This document shows positions 50,077 to 59,436 of a stretch of DNA of 64,000 nucleotides, piece after piece. Both the position numbers and the translations under genes were made by a program. The number at the start of each line of letters is the position of its first letter. Position 1 is the first letter of the stretch. This DNA comes from Brevundimonas sp. 357 (GTDB taxonomy: Bacteria > Pseudomonadota > Alphaproteobacteria > Caulobacterales > Caulobacteraceae): NCBI RefSeq assembly GCF_003938605.1, contig NZ_RHWX01000011.1, positions 1 through 64,000 on the forward strand, read 5' to 3'. The notes under the pieces were generated by a model. The model saw only the letters and a list, made by a program, of their open reading frames with translations. It was not told where the DNA came from and ran no database searches.

Positions 50077-51713
50077 CAGCTTTCATGCATCCACGAGCGC
50101 AGGATCGCCGTGGATTCCTCTGGGTGGCTGTCGACGAAATCGGCGACCTTCTTGATGGAGGAGGCCTTCACCTGGCCCTCGATGCGAGCGATGTCGATGC
50201 GCTGCTCCATGTCGCTGGGGCCTGCGAGCATGGGCGCGCCGCCCGGCAGGGTTCCGCCGACGATCTGGGTGTCCAGGGCGGTTACGGGAATGCCGCCGGC
50301 GCCGGCCAGGGCGGGCGCGCCGCCAGAACCCGTCGCCGCTTTCAGCAGCGGACGCAGGACGAAGAAGACCAGCACGAAGCCCGTGACAGCCAGGATCAGC
50401 AGCTCGACCCCGCGCATGATGTCATTCTTGTCGAAGGCGAACATCGAGGAGCCTTCCTCGGCGCCCGGCGCAGCCGACGGCTCGCGGTTGAAGCGGACGT
50501 TGACGACCTCCAGCTTGTCGCCGCGCGTCTCGTCGATGCCGACGGCGGCGGCGACCAGGGCCTTGATCTGCTGCACTTCCTCGGCCGTGCGGGCGGCGTA
50601 GGCGGGCTCGCCCTTGCCGTCGGCGGCGGGTGTGTATTTGCCGTCGACCGCGACCGAGACCGACAGCTTCTTGACCTCGCCCGGCTCCTTCACCGTCGTG
50701 GTGGTGGTGTTGGAGATTTCGTAGTTGGTCGTCTCGGTGTTTTCCGAGTTGGTGGAGCCGATCGGCGTGGTGTTCGGGGCCTCGCCGCCGGGAATGTTGT
50801 TGGTGGCGGTGACGCCGCCGTCCTGCTGGCCGGTCGTGTCTTGCGACTGGCTGCCGTTGGTCGAGGTCGAGCGAACGACCTGCCCGTCCGGATCGAACTT
50901 CTGCTCCTGGGTGGTCGAGCGGCTGTGGTCGATGTCGGCCGTCACCTGCACGCGAGCGGCGCCCGCGCCGACGACGCCCTCGACAATGTCCTTGATGCGG
51001 GCCTGCATCTGGGCCTCGGTCGAGGCCTTGGACGCCTCGGCGGTGGCCGAGGTGAAGCCCGTGTCCTCAGACCCGGCCGCCAGGGTGCGGTTGGCCTGGT
51101 CCGTCACCGTGACCTTGTCCGGCTTCAGGTTCGGCACGGACGAGGCGACGACGTTGCGGATGGCCCGCACCTGATCGGCCGACAGGTCGCGGCCCGACAG
51201 ACCCACCACCACGGCGGCGGTCGGGTCGATGGCGGCGGCCTGGAACATCTCACGACGCGGCATGGTGATGTGGACGCGGGCGGAAGAGATGCCGCGCATC
51301 GACATGATGGTGCGCGCCAGTTCGCCCTGCAGGGCGCGCTGTTCGTTCAGGTTCTGCTGGAACTCGGTCTGGCCCAGCACCGACTGGTTGTCGAATATCT
51401 CGTAGCCGACGCTGCCCGAGGTCACGAGCCCCTTGCCCGCCAGCATCAGGCGCGCCGTGCCCACCTCGTCGCGGCTGACGAAGATGGTCGAGCCGTCGCC
51501 CTTGGAGGAATATTTGATGCCCGCCTGGTCCAGGGCGGCGCTGATTTCGGAGGCTTCGCGCAGGTCGAGGTTGGAATAGAGCAAGGCGTCCGGCGCCTGG
51601 CCCACGCGCAGCATGACGGCGACCAGCACGGCGGCCACGCCCGCAGCCACGCCCAGGATGGCGGCCAGGCGTCCGATGCCGAACCTTTTCAAAGCTTCCG
51701 TGAAGCCGCCCAC
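50076..51713 (-). CDS. fliF: Flagellar MS-ring protein FliF
   Basis: A 545-residue membrane protein. Two membrane helices (near residues 15-40 and 440-460) flank a large periplasmic region of ring-building motifs ([27 protein letters not shown]-type and [12 protein letters not shown] segments). A cytoplasmic tail that binds FliG ends in [16 protein letters not shown]. The start is taken as the GTG at 51713, which has AGGGG nine bases upstream and gives the usual N-terminus ([11 protein letters not shown]); a GTG six codons upstream is the alternative. A CtrA-like box lies about 80 bases ahead. First gene of the flagellar operon. Confidence 0.95.
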   Translation of the reverse strand: MGGFTEALKRFGIGRLAAILGVAAGVAAVLVAVMLRVGQAPDALLYSNLDLREASEISAALDQAGIKYSSKGDGSTIFVSRDEVGTARLMLAGKGLVTSGSVGYEIFDNQSVLGQTEFQQNLNEQRALQGELARTIMSMRGISSARVHITMPRREMFQAAAIDPTAAVVVGLSGRDLSADQVRAIRNVVASSVPNLKPDKVTVTDQANRTLAAGSEDTGFTSATAEASKASTEAQMQARIKDIVEGVVGAGAARVQVTADIDHSRSTTQEQKFDPDGQVVRSTSTNGSQSQDTTGQQDGGVTATNNIPGGEAPNTTPIGSTNSENTETTNYEISNTTTTTVKEPGEVKKLSVSVAVDGKYTPAADGKGEPAYAARTAEEVQQIKALVAAAVGIDETRGDKLEVVNVRFNREPSAAPGAEEGSSMFAFDKNDIMRGVELLILAVTGFVLVFFVLRPLLKAATGSGGAPALAGAGGIPVTALDTQIVGGTLPGGAPMLAGPSDMEQRIDIARIEGQVKASSIKKVADFVDSHPEESTAILRSWMHES

Positions 51714-51789
51714 GCGCCATCGCCCCTGCACACGCGGGACGAACCGAACCCGCTAGGCAGAAACTGCCGCCTGGATGGTAAATGCGGCG

Positions 51790-51803
51790 TTAAGAGGCGT
51801 TAA
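51790..51803. promoter_or_regulatory. CtrA-box-like motif upstream of fliF
   Basis: TTAAGAGGCGTTAA, that is TTAA-N6-TTAA, one base shorter than the usual TTAA-N7-TTAA of Caulobacter CtrA. It sits about 80 bases upstream of the fliF start, where the class II fliF promoter is expected. Read on the minus strand it is TTAACGCCTCTTAAC. Confidence 0.5.
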
Positions 51804-51822
51804 AGAGATGGGAATCCTGCCC

Positions 51823-51842
51823 TCTCCCGCCGGGAGAGGGAT
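51823..51842. repeat. Short intergenic palindrome
   Basis: CCTCTCCCGCCGGGAGAGG is a near-perfect palindrome in the gap between fliF and the amino-acid dehydrogenase gene. A similar CCCTCTCCCGCTGGGAGAGGG lies near 58453, so this is one of several dispersed REP-like units. Confidence 0.6.
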
Positions 51843-51860
51843 CATGCACACCGCAAAAGA

Positions 51861-51897
51861 AAAAAGGGGCTGCGGGACCATCGCGTCCCGCACCCCC
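51861..51897 (-). terminator. Terminator of the leucine-type dehydrogenase gene
   Basis: Read on the minus strand, GGGGGTGCGGGAC pairs with GTCCCGCAGCCCC and is followed by TTTTTTCTTTT. It lies about 80 bases downstream of the dehydrogenase stop and shields the fliF promoter. Confidence 0.9.
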
Positions 51898-51974
51898 TTC
51901 GGCGCCCCCCGGCGCCCGCCCGCCTCCCGAGAGAGGCAGGCTAGCTGGTCAAAGGTCGATCAGACCTTCAGACT

Positions 51975-53069
51975 TTAGATTTTTAGGGCCGCGGCCTTCT
52001 TGTCGGCGGCGGCCTGGATACGGGCCTCGGCGATGGCGTCGGCAATCAAATGGGTCGGCTTGTTCTCGGAGACCGAACGCTCGAGGATTTCCTCGAAGGT
52101 CTCCATCAGGCGCGACAGCTTGCCTTCGACCCACGAGGCGTCATAGGCGCCGCCGGTTTGACGGGCGTTCATTTCCGAGGCGACGTTGATGATGCCGCCG
52201 CCGTTGATGACGTAATCCGGCGCATACAGGATGCCGCGCTTGAACAGCTCGTCGCCGATGTCGGCCGTGGCCAGCTGGTTGTTGGCGGCGCCGCAGACGG
52301 CCTTGACCTTCAGGCGGTCCAGCGTCTGCGGGTTCAGGGTCGCGCCCAGGGCGCACGGGGCGTAGATGTCGGCGGCGACGTCATAGATGGCGTCCGGGGC
52401 GACGATCTCCGCGCCGGTCTTGGCGGCGACGGCTTCCAGGTTGGCCTGGTTGACGTCGGTGATGATCAGCTTAGCGCCGGCCTTGTGCAGCATGTCGGCC
52501 AGATAAGCGCCGACGTGACCCACGCCCTGCAGGGCGACGGTCAAGCCGGTCATGTCGTTCTGGTTGAACAGGCGACGCGCGACGACCAGGTTCGAGCGGA
52601 ACACGCCCTGGGCCGTGACCGGGCTGGGATCGCCAGAAGCTTCCGGGCCGTCCTTCAGGCCCAAAACGAATTCGGTGACCTTGCGGGCTTCGGCGATGTC
52701 CTCGACCGAGGTGCCGACGTCTTCGGCGGCGTAGTAGTGACCGCCCAGACCGTTCAGATAGCGACCGAAGGCGTGGAACAGCTCAGGCGACTTCTGGGTG
52801 CGGCTGTCGCCGATAATGACCGACTTGCCGCCGCCCATTTCCAGATCCGCGACGGCGTTCTTGTAGCTCATGCCCTTGGACAGGCGCAGCACGTCTTCCA
52901 GTGCTTCAGCGGCGGTGGCGTAGTTCCACATGCGGGTGCCGCCGACGGCCGGACCGCGCGCGGTCGAGTGCACCGCAACAATCGCCTTCAGGCCGGTTTT
53001 CTCGTCATAGAAGGCGTGGACGCCTTCATGGTTCGAGAAAGAAGGAGAATCAAACAGCGTCTTGCCCAT
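51975..53069 (-). CDS. Leucine dehydrogenase-type amino-acid dehydrogenase
   Basis: A 364-residue NAD-dependent oxidoreductase of the Glu/Leu/Phe/Val dehydrogenase superfamily. The substrate-binding and catalytic lysines are in GMSYKNAVADLEMGGGKSVI (Lys70, Lys82), the Rossmann motif is VALQGVGHVGAYLA, and the C-terminal half includes CGAANNQLA. It reversibly deaminates a branched-chain or aromatic amino acid. The start at 53069 has AAAGG seven bases upstream. No partner catabolic genes are adjacent. Confidence 0.9.
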   Translation of the reverse strand: MGKTLFDSPSFSNHEGVHAFYDEKTGLKAIVAVHSTARGPAVGGTRMWNYATAAEALEDVLRLSKGMSYKNAVADLEMGGGKSVIIGDSRTQKSPELFHAFGRYLNGLGGHYYAAEDVGTSVEDIAEARKVTEFVLGLKDGPEASGDPSPVTAQGVFRSNLVVARRLFNQNDMTGLTVALQGVGHVGAYLADMLHKAGAKLIITDVNQANLEAVAAKTGAEIVAPDAIYDVAADIYAPCALGATLNPQTLDRLKVKAVCGAANNQLATADIGDELFKRGILYAPDYVINGGGIINVASEMNARQTGGAYDASWVEGKLSRLMETFEEILERSVSENKPTHLIADAIAEARIQAAADKKAAALKI

Positions 53070-53207
53070 GACAGGCCTTTCCTGGGGTACTTTTTTGTGC
53101 GGAAGGACATACGCGCAGCCTGACCAAACGGCAAGCATCACCATGCAGTCGCGCCAGGGTTCTAGGAAACATGCGGAAAACGCCTCCGCTTTCCGCAGGT
53201 TTTGCGT

Positions 53208-54227
53208 TCAGCGCGCCTTGGGATCAGCCTGCAACGCGGGCAGGACCGCCGGCGCGCCGGACGGCAGGGGCCGAGTCGAGTCGCGCAGCCAGGCCTCGAC
53301 GTCGGCGAAGACGATCTCGGCCTGAAGGTCGCGGTTCAGGATGTGCCAGCCGTCCGCATAGTAGCCCGTCGTCAGGTTCGACCGCTCGCCCGCCTGCTCC
53401 AGCGCGCGGCGCATGGGGCGTTTGGTGATGATCTGATCATGGGCGCCGTACAGCAGCAGGGTCGGTTTTTCGACCCGGCCCAGACGCTGGGTCGCCGTCT
53501 CCATCAGATCGACCAGGCCGTACAGGGAATCGAACCGCGTCGACAGGATCGACAGGGGGTCGCGGCCGTTGCGGATCAGCTCCAGCGTATTGTCCGAGGC
53601 GCGGATGTCGCGCACGGCGAAGGAGGGCGGCTCGACCCGCTTGGCGCCCATCAGGCGCGCGGCGGTCCACAGGCCCGCGCTATTGAAGGCGCTCTGGCTG
53701 GACCAGCCCCAGACGCCGGGCGCCAGCAGCACCACCCGATCAGCGTCCGGCGGCGTCTCCGAACCGAAGGCGGCGATGGTCGAGGAGCCGCCCATGCTCT
53801 CGCCCGCCACCACGATCAGGGCGTTCGGCCGCTCGGCGCGAACCAGCGCGACGATGGTGCGCAGATCCTGACTGGTCAGGCTTTCGGCGGCGAACTCCCC
53901 CCGGTTGGGGGCCAGGCCGAAGCCGCGCTGGTCATAGGCCCAGGTCTCAATGCCCCGCTGCGCCCACCACGGCCCGGCGAAGCGGAAGGAGGCGTAGTGG
54001 TCGTTGAAGCCGTGCAGGGCGACGATGACGGCCCAAGGCGCCTGCCCTTCAGGGCTCCAGCGCAGATAGGGCAGCCGCGCCCCGTCCTGCACCACAAAGG
54101 CGCCGCGTCCCAGGGTTCCCGCCTCGATGCGCGGCCCGTTGAACCCGTTGGGCGGCGTCAGCGGCGGCTGGACATGCGGCGTAGCGCAGGCGGACAGGGC
54201 GAGAGAGAGGAACGCGGCGGCGATCAC
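53208..54227 (-). CDS. Alpha/beta-hydrolase lipoprotein (monoacylglycerol-lipase-like)
   Basis: A 339-residue lipoprotein: start at a GTG (54227, with GGAAGAGG upstream), signal peptide ending LSAC (Cys14). Alpha/beta-hydrolase fold: oxyanion-side ALHGFNDHYASF, nucleophile Ser144 in AGESMGGSS, acid in YGAHDQI and His in DGWHIL. A lid region lies between residues 150 and 260. Similar to bacterial monoacylglycerol lipases, but an envelope location is unusual for that group. The in-frame extension upstream lies in a repeat and is not coding. Confidence 0.82.
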   Translation of the reverse strand: MIAAAFLSLALSACATPHVQPPLTPPNGFNGPRIEAGTLGRGAFVVQDGARLPYLRWSPEGQAPWAVIVALHGFNDHYASFRFAGPWWAQRGIETWAYDQRGFGLAPNRGEFAAESLTSQDLRTIVALVRAERPNALIVVAGESMGGSSTIAAFGSETPPDADRVVLLAPGVWGWSSQSAFNSAGLWTAARLMGAKRVEPPSFAVRDIRASDNTLELIRNGRDPLSILSTRFDSLYGLVDLMETATQRLGRVEKPTLLLYGAHDQIITKRPMRRALEQAGERSNLTTGYYADGWHILNRDLQAEIVFADVEAWLRDSTRPLPSGAPAVLPALQADPKAR

Positions 54228-54234
54228 ACCTCTT

Positions 54235-54384
54235 CCTTCTCCCCTTGAGGGAGAAGGTGGGCGCCGAAGGCGCTCGGATGAGGGGGCTGTATCAGCGGGC
54301 AGAACGGCCGATGATGAGGGCGAAGCAGGCAGCCCCCTCATCCGTCTCGCTCCGCGAGCCACCTTCTCCCTCAAGGGGAGAAGG
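54235..54384. repeat. Perfect 26-bp intergenic inverted repeat
   Basis: The 26-base sequence at 54359-54384 is the exact reverse complement of 54235-54260 (unit containing CTTCTCCCCTTGAGGGAGAAGG). The space between also contains an inverted GCCCCCTCATC-type pair, so the whole 150 bases can fold into one long hairpin. Comparable to 9929-10074. Confidence 0.85.
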
Positions 54385-54397
54385 AAAAATCGATGTG

Positions 54398-55003
54398 TCA
54401 CGCCAGCATCTCCTTCACCCGTTGCCGAAGGTAGGGCAGAATCTCCGCCTCAAACCACGGGTTTTTCTTCAGCCAGGCCGTATTGCGCCACGACGGGTGC
54501 GGCAGGGGCAGGACAGCAGGGGCGTAGTCGCGCCACGCGCGGACCGTCTCGGTCATGTTGGCCTTGGCCGCCGCGCCCAGAGCCCAGGCCTGGGCGTAGC
54601 CGCCGACCAGCAGAGTCAGTTCGACCTTCGGCAGTTCGGCCAGCAGGCGCGGCCGCCACAGCTCGGCGCAGCGGCGCGGCGGGGGGTAGTCGCCGCCCTT
54701 GGGATCGGTGCCGGGGAAGCAGAAGGCCTGCGCCGCCACGCCGAGGCGCGGATCGCCGTAGAAGGTCGCTTCATCCACCCCCATCCAGTCGCGCAGGCGA
54801 ACGCCGGACGGGTCGGTGAACGGCAGGCCGCTCTCATGCACCCGTCGCCCCGGCGCCTGGCCGCAGATCAGCAGGCGGGTCTCGGGCGCGACCATGACCA
54901 CCGGGCGCGGCGTATGCGGCAACAGGCCCAGACACGCCCGACAGGCGCGGATCTCGGCCAGGAGTTCATCCAGGCCGGATTCCGGATCAGTCGAAGTCGT
55001 CAT
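54398..55003 (-). CDS. Uracil-DNA glycosylase family protein
   Basis: A 201-residue protein of the uracil-DNA glycosylase superfamily. The first motif is LLICGQAPGRRVHESG and the second is LPLPHPSWRNTAWL, with a GTDPKGGDYPPPRRC loop between. The LLICGQAPG and HPSWRN motifs are typical of the subgroup lacking an iron-sulphur cluster. Substrate specificity is not established. Its start overlaps the end of the DUF3253 gene by 17 bases. Confidence 0.88.
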   Translation of the reverse strand: MTTSTDPESGLDELLAEIRACRACLGLLPHTPRPVVMVAPETRLLICGQAPGRRVHESGLPFTDPSGVRLRDWMGVDEATFYGDPRLGVAAQAFCFPGTDPKGGDYPPPRRCAELWRPRLLAELPKVELTLLVGGYAQAWALGAAAKANMTETVRAWRDYAPAVLPLPHPSWRNTAWLKKNPWFEAEILPYLRQRVKEMLA

Positions 55004-55322
55004 CCGACGCTTCGACCGGCGGCAGGGCCGCCCTGTTCTCCGCTTCTTGGGCCGCAGCCGTCTCGGCCTCGGTCGGCAGGCGCAGGCGGATCACGCCGCG
55101 GAAGTTGTTAGGGTCGACGACCTTGCCTTTCTTGGTGATGGTCAGCCTGCCCTGACGCATCAGGCCCAGCGCCGTGGCCTTCACCTTGGGCAGCATCCGC
55201 TGCCACTGCTCGGGTTGCAGCTCCTTGGCCACGTCGGCCGGTTCAATGCTCTTGCCGCCGACGTTCTTCGGATCGGCCTTGGCCAGTTTTTCAAAAATGG
55301 CTGCTTCGATTGGATCGCTCAT
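54987..55322 (-). CDS. DUF3253-family winged-helix-like protein
   Basis: About 111 residues: DPIEAAIFEKLAKADPKNVGGKSIEPADVAKELQPEQWQRMLPKVKATALGLMRQGRLTITKKGK is the DUF3253 core, a predicted winged-helix-like fold. The C-terminal tail is acidic and ends in DDDFD. Function is unknown. The ATG at 55322 is preferred over a GTG six codons upstream. Divergent from the thioesterase gene, coupled to the glycosylase gene. Confidence 0.85.
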   Translation of the reverse strand: MSDPIEAAIFEKLAKADPKNVGGKSIEPADVAKELQPEQWQRMLPKVKATALGLMRQGRLTITKKGKVVDPNNFRGVIRLRLPTEAETAAAQEAENRAALPPVEASDDDFD

Positions 55323-55369
55323 AGGCGCTATATGCTGCACCGCGAGATCGGAAAGAAGGCAAAACCGAC

Positions 55370-55804
55370 ATGGCCGAGATAATCACCGTCACCGAAGGCG
55401 AGTTCGCCGGCTGGAAGACCTATAATCTGCGCGACACCTTCGACGTGGTCGTCGGCCCCTTCTATGGCAAGCCCGATCCCGACGGGCATATGCGCTGCGC
55501 CTTCCGCGCCGAGCAGAAGCATATGAACGCAGGCGGGCGGATGCATGGCGGCTGCCTGATGACCTTCGCCGACATTGCCATGTTCCAGATCGCCTATCAG
55601 GAGATGGAAGGCGCCTCGGGCGTGACGGTGCAGCTGGATTCCACCTTCATCGACGGCGCTTACGTCGGCGAACTGATCGAGGCGACTGGCCAGGTGACCA
55701 AGGCGGGCAAGAGCCTGATCTTCGTGCGCGGCCAGATCGTCACGGGCGAGAGGCTGCTGATGACCTTCTCGGGCGTGATCCGAAAGTTCACGCCGCGCGA
55801 CTGA
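55370..55804 (+). CDS. Hot-dog thioesterase (PaaI/YbgC type)
   Basis: A 144-residue hot-dog-fold protein: NAGGRMHGGCLMTFADIAMF is the PaaI-type catalytic segment (HGG, with Asp in the following helix), and VTVQLDSTFIDGAYVGELIEATGQVTKAGKSLIFVRGQI forms the long strands. It hydrolyses acyl-CoA esters of unspecified chain type. The end overlaps the convergent YoaK-like gene by 17 bases. Confidence 0.88.
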   Translation: MAEIITVTEGEFAGWKTYNLRDTFDVVVGPFYGKPDPDGHMRCAFRAEQKHMNAGGRMHGGCLMTFADIAMFQIAYQEMEGASGVTVQLDSTFIDGAYVGELIEATGQVTKAGKSLIFVRGQIVTGERLLMTFSGVIRKFTPRD

Positions 55805-56426
55805 ACCGCACGCTCAGCGCCAGCCCCATCGCGGCGGCCGCCGCCGGCCACAGGGCGTCCAGTCCCAGGCGGCCATAGACCACGGCGCCCAGCAGCGCGC
55901 CGCCGACCAGCCCGGCCCACAGCACCATATAGGGCCGGAACGCCCACGGATCGCCGCCCCGCACCGCCGCCGCCAGGGCGTGGCCGGTCTTGACGAGCGT
56001 TCCGGTCATATAGGTCAGGCTGACCCCGACCTCGCCGTCGCGCAGGAAGACCGAGTTCTCGACGGCCATCGCCATGACCATCAGGCCGATGGCCACAGGC
56101 GCGATGCCCGCCCCCGCCGCCACGGCGGCTCCGCCCAGCAGGAAGGCCTCGACCGCCAGCACCCGGCTGCGCGACCGCGCGCCCTCGCCGCCTGCAACCA
56201 GGGCGCCGAGCATGGCGCCCAGCACGAACAGCGCCAGCACACCGGCCACCGCGCCCGCCGCCTGCCACCGCCCCTCGGCCAGACTGACGGCCAGCCGGGT
56301 GCTGTTGCCGCTCATGAAGGAGACGAACACTCCGCCCAGGTGCAGGAAGCCCAGACTGTCGACATAGCCCGCCAGCGCCGCCAGCATCAGAGCCAGCCAG
56401 CGATCCGACCGCGTCAGAGTGCGCAA
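55788..56426 (-). CDS. YoaK/DUF1275-family membrane protein
   Basis: A 212-residue inner-membrane protein with about six helices. The DUF1275 signature is present: LAGYVDSLGFLHLGGVFVSFMSGNSTRL near the N-terminus, and SVFLRDGEVGVSLTYMTGTLVKTGHALA in the middle. Function is unknown. The neighbour GST gene ends seven bases beyond its start. Confidence 0.88.
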   Translation of the reverse strand: MRTLTRSDRWLALMLAALAGYVDSLGFLHLGGVFVSFMSGNSTRLAVSLAEGRWQAAGAVAGVLALFVLGAMLGALVAGGEGARSRSRVLAVEAFLLGGAAVAAGAGIAPVAIGLMVMAMAVENSVFLRDGEVGVSLTYMTGTLVKTGHALAAAVRGGDPWAFRPYMVLWAGLVGGALLGAVVYGRLGLDALWPAAAAAMGLALSVRFSRAA

Positions 56427-56433
56427 GGCAGGC

Positions 56434-57051
56434 TCACATCCCCGCCGCCGCCGCCGGACGGGCGCGGCACGCCTCCAGCCAGCGGGCCAGATGGGTCAGT
56501 TCCTCCGGCGGGCGGTATTTGACCAGCCGGGCGAAATCCAGCCCCACGGCCCCGACGATATCGGCGATGGTGAAGCGGTCGGCGGCGATGAACTCATGAT
56601 CCGCCAAGTGCCGGTCCAGCGTCTTCATGAAGCGTTCGGCGCCCAGACGGTTGTATTCGGCGACCTGAGGCTGGGGCGCCTCAAGCGCGGCCAGGGCCGG
56701 ATGGGTGAAGCGCACGTTCAGCATCATCGGATTGGCCAGATACATCTCGCACCGACGCATCCACATCTCGATGATGGCCTGCTCCTTCGGATCGCGGCCG
56801 AACAGGTTCGGCTCGGGGTGCAGGGCCTCCAGATAGCGGCAGATGGCGATGGATTCGGTCAGGCAGGTCCCGTCGTCCAGTTCCAGCGCAGGAACGTGCG
56901 GCACGCCGAACTTGGCGCGATAGGCCGGCGTGCGGTGCTCGCCCGCCAGAAGCTCGATCTCGACCCGCTCGACGTCGGTCACGCCCTTTTCCGCCATGAC
57001 CCAGCGGACGCGGCGCGGATTGGGCGCGCGACGGCTTTCATAAAGCTTCAT
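56434..57051 (-). CDS. Glutathione S-transferase
   Basis: A 205-residue enzyme with an N-terminal thioredoxin-like domain (KLYESRRAPNPRRVRWVMAEKG; VPHVPALELDDGTCLTESIAICRYL with the cis-Pro and the ES glutathione-binding pair) and an all-helical C-terminal domain (about 90-205). It conjugates or reduces with glutathione; the substrate is not predictable. It precedes the YoaK-like gene on the same strand. Confidence 0.92.
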   Translation of the reverse strand: MKLYESRRAPNPRRVRWVMAEKGVTDVERVEIELLAGEHRTPAYRAKFGVPHVPALELDDGTCLTESIAICRYLEALHPEPNLFGRDPKEQAIIEMWMRRCEMYLANPMMLNVRFTHPALAALEAPQPQVAEYNRLGAERFMKTLDRHLADHEFIAADRFTIADIVGAVGLDFARLVKYRPPEELTHLARWLEACRARPAAAAGM

Positions 57052-57085
57052 CAGAGGGTTCCCTTCGGCTGCCCTCGGAACGCTA

Positions 57086-58357
57086 CTAAGCGAAGACGGC
57101 GGCGGGCAAGGCCCCGACGATGCAGGCCGTCATCAGCGTGGCCAGAAAGCCCGCCAGCAGCGCCTTCCACACCATGCCCAGCACCTCCTCGCGGCGTTCG
57201 GGCATCAGCACCGACAGGCCGGTGACGGTGATGCCGACCGAGCCGATGTTGGCGAAGCCGCACAGGGCGTAGGTCATCAGCATCCGCGTGCGCTCGCTCA
57301 TCTCGGCGGCGGGCACCTTGCCCAGTTCGATGAAGGCGACGAACTCGGTCAGGGTCAGCTTGACGCCCAGCAGCCAGCCCGCCTTCTGGGCGTCGGCCCA
57401 TTCCACGCCGGTCAGCCAGGCCACGGGAGCGAAGAGCACGCCCAGGATGCGCTCGATCGTCAGCGGCTCTCCGGCGATGACGAAGCCGCCCAGGATGACG
57501 TTGGCCAGCGCCACCAGGGCCACGAAGACGATCAGCACGGCCGAGATGTTCAGCACCACCATCAGGCCGTCGGACGTGCCTTTCACGATGGCGTCGACGG
57601 CGCTGTCGTACTTCAGCGCCGAGTTATAGTCGGCGACCGCCCCGCCCTCGCCCGGCTTTTCCGGAATGATGACGCGGGCCAGCAGGATGCCGGCGGGCGC
57701 CGAGACGATGGAGGCCACCAGGACGTGGCCCGCCGCATTGGTCAGCACCGGCGACAGAATGGTCGCATAGGCCACCATGGTCGAACCGGCGACCGTGGCC
57801 AGACCGACCACCATCATCAGGAAGACCTCGGACCGGCTCAGCTTGTCCAGATAGGCGCGGATGACGATCGGGCTTTCGATCATGCCCAGGAAGACATTGG
57901 CCGCGACCGCCAGGGCCGAGGCGCCGCCCAGCCCCATGGTCCGCTGGAACAGGAAGCCGAAGCCGAGCGTGATCCACTTCAGGATCTTCCAGTGCCACAG
58001 CAGGGCCGACAGGGCCGAGATCACCAGGATCAGCGGCAGCACATTGAAGGCGAAGGTGAACAGGGCGCCTTCATTGGCCACGGCGTAGGGCTGATCCCCG
58101 CCCGCCAGGTAGCCGAAGACGAAGCGCGTCCCCTCCGCAGTCGCCAGCTCCAGCCCCTTCACCGCATTGTTGATGCCGTCCAGCACCACCTGTGAGCCGG
58201 GAATGGCGAAGGTCGCCAGCACCAGAGCCGCCTGCACCAGCACCGCCCCGATCGCCAGCCGCCACGGAAAGGCGCGGCGGTTCTCGGAGATCGCCCAGCA
58301 GACGGCGACGATGACGACCAGGCCGAACAGGCTCTGGAGGTTCAGGAGGCTGAACAT
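57086..58357 (-). CDS. NupC-family concentrative nucleoside transporter
   Basis: A 423-residue membrane protein with about ten helices. Three conserved blocks are visible: FVFGYLAGGDQPYAVANEGALFTFAFNVLPLILVISALSALLWH, MTMGLGGASALAVAANVFLGMIESPIVI, and SERTRMLMTYALCGFANIGSVGITVTGLSVLMPERREEVL. It imports nucleosides with sodium or protons. Single gene, with a short repeat after it in the gap to ilvE. Confidence 0.94.
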   Translation of the reverse strand: MFSLLNLQSLFGLVVIVAVCWAISENRRAFPWRLAIGAVLVQAALVLATFAIPGSQVVLDGINNAVKGLELATAEGTRFVFGYLAGGDQPYAVANEGALFTFAFNVLPLILVISALSALLWHWKILKWITLGFGFLFQRTMGLGGASALAVAANVFLGMIESPIVIRAYLDKLSRSEVFLMMVVGLATVAGSTMVAYATILSPVLTNAAGHVLVASIVSAPAGILLARVIIPEKPGEGGAVADYNSALKYDSAVDAIVKGTSDGLMVVLNISAVLIVFVALVALANVILGGFVIAGEPLTIERILGVLFAPVAWLTGVEWADAQKAGWLLGVKLTLTEFVAFIELGKVPAAEMSERTRMLMTYALCGFANIGSVGITVTGLSVLMPERREEVLGMVWKALLAGFLATLMTACIVGALPAAVFA

Positions 58358-58449
58358 GGAAAGGCGGCTCCGCGACCGGCGCTATGGGAGCCGGCTTCTT
58401 CAGTGCGCATCAACGACAGCAGAACGCCGCTGGCAAGGGGGCAATGAAA

Positions 58450-58476
58450 AACCCTCTCCCGCTGGGAGAGGGAGAT
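58450..58476. repeat. Short intergenic palindrome next to ilvE
   Basis: CCCTCTCCCGCTGGGAGAGGG, close to the 51823 unit, directly downstream of the ilvE stop. It is a dispersed REP-like element that may also act as a terminator stem. Confidence 0.55.
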
Positions 58477-59354
58477 TAGAGCGTCCCGCGCACCAGCTTG
58501 CCGTAGTCGTCCATCAGGCTCAGCGACAGCGCGCCCGGCGTGAAGCGATAGTCGCCGACCTGACCGACCGGCGTCACCTCGGCGGCCGAGCCGGTCAGGA
58601 AGCATTCGGAGAAATCGCCCAGCTCTTCCGGCAGGATGTCGCGGACAATGACCTCGATCCCGCGCGCCTGGGCCATTTCGATGACGGTCTGGCGGGTGAT
58701 GCCGTTCAGGATGTGATCGACACGCGGCGTGTGCAGGGCGCCGTTCCGGACGAAGAAGACGTTGGCGCCGGTCGCCTCGGCCACATAGCCGCGCCAGTCC
58801 AGCATCAGGGCGTCGGCGAAGCCGCGCTTCTCGGCCGCCGTCTTGGACATGGTGCAGATCATGTAGAGGCCGGCCGCCTTGGCCGTCGACGGCGCCGTCG
58901 CCGGATCGGGGCGGCGCCACTTGGCCCACTCCAGGGCGATGCCCTTCTTCTTGACCTCGGGGTCGAAATAGCTGGGCCATTCCCAGGCGGCGATCGCCAG
59001 GTGGACCTTGCTGTTCTTGGCGGTGACGCTGAGCTGTTCCGGCCCCAGATAGGCGACGGGGCGGATATAGCAGTCGATCAGGCCGTTGCGCGCGCAGGTT
59101 TCCTTGCAGGCGGCGTCGATCTCGGCCACGCTATAGGGAATCTCGAAGTCGAGCAGCTCGGCGGAGCGCTTCAGGCGTTCGCTGTGCGCGGTCAGCTTGA
59201 AGATTTCACCGCCATACATACGCTCACCCTCGAACACCGACGAGCCGTAGTGAAGGCCATGGGTCAGAACGTGCGTTTTCGCCTCCCGCCAGGGAACGAA
59301 TTCTCCATCAAACCAGATCCATCCGTCACGATCGTCGAAAGGAACGAAGGCCAT
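58476..59354 (-). CDS. ilvE: Branched-chain amino-acid aminotransferase
   Basis: A 292-residue class IV PLP aminotransferase. The PLP lysine is Lys159 in PSTAKAAGLYM, the same number as in E. coli IlvE, and YVAEATGANVFFV and TRQTVIEMAQARGIEV provide the cofactor phosphate contacts. It converts leucine, isoleucine and valine with 2-oxoglutarate. The start at 59354 follows AGGAG. Divergent from the OmpR-type regulator gene. Confidence 0.95.
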   Translation of the reverse strand: MAFVPFDDRDGWIWFDGEFVPWREAKTHVLTHGLHYGSSVFEGERMYGGEIFKLTAHSERLKRSAELLDFEIPYSVAEIDAACKETCARNGLIDCYIRPVAYLGPEQLSVTAKNSKVHLAIAAWEWPSYFDPEVKKKGIALEWAKWRRPDPATAPSTAKAAGLYMICTMSKTAAEKRGFADALMLDWRGYVAEATGANVFFVRNGALHTPRVDHILNGITRQTVIEMAQARGIEVIVRDILPEELGDFSECFLTGSAAEVTPVGQVGDYRFTPGALSLSLMDDYGKLVRGTL

Positions 59355-59436
59355 TGAAGAACGTCTCCTGCGCAAGATATTTATTTAGACGCCCGTCGCG
59401 CGTCCGCGTCAACGGCGTCTCGCGAGGAGATTCGCA

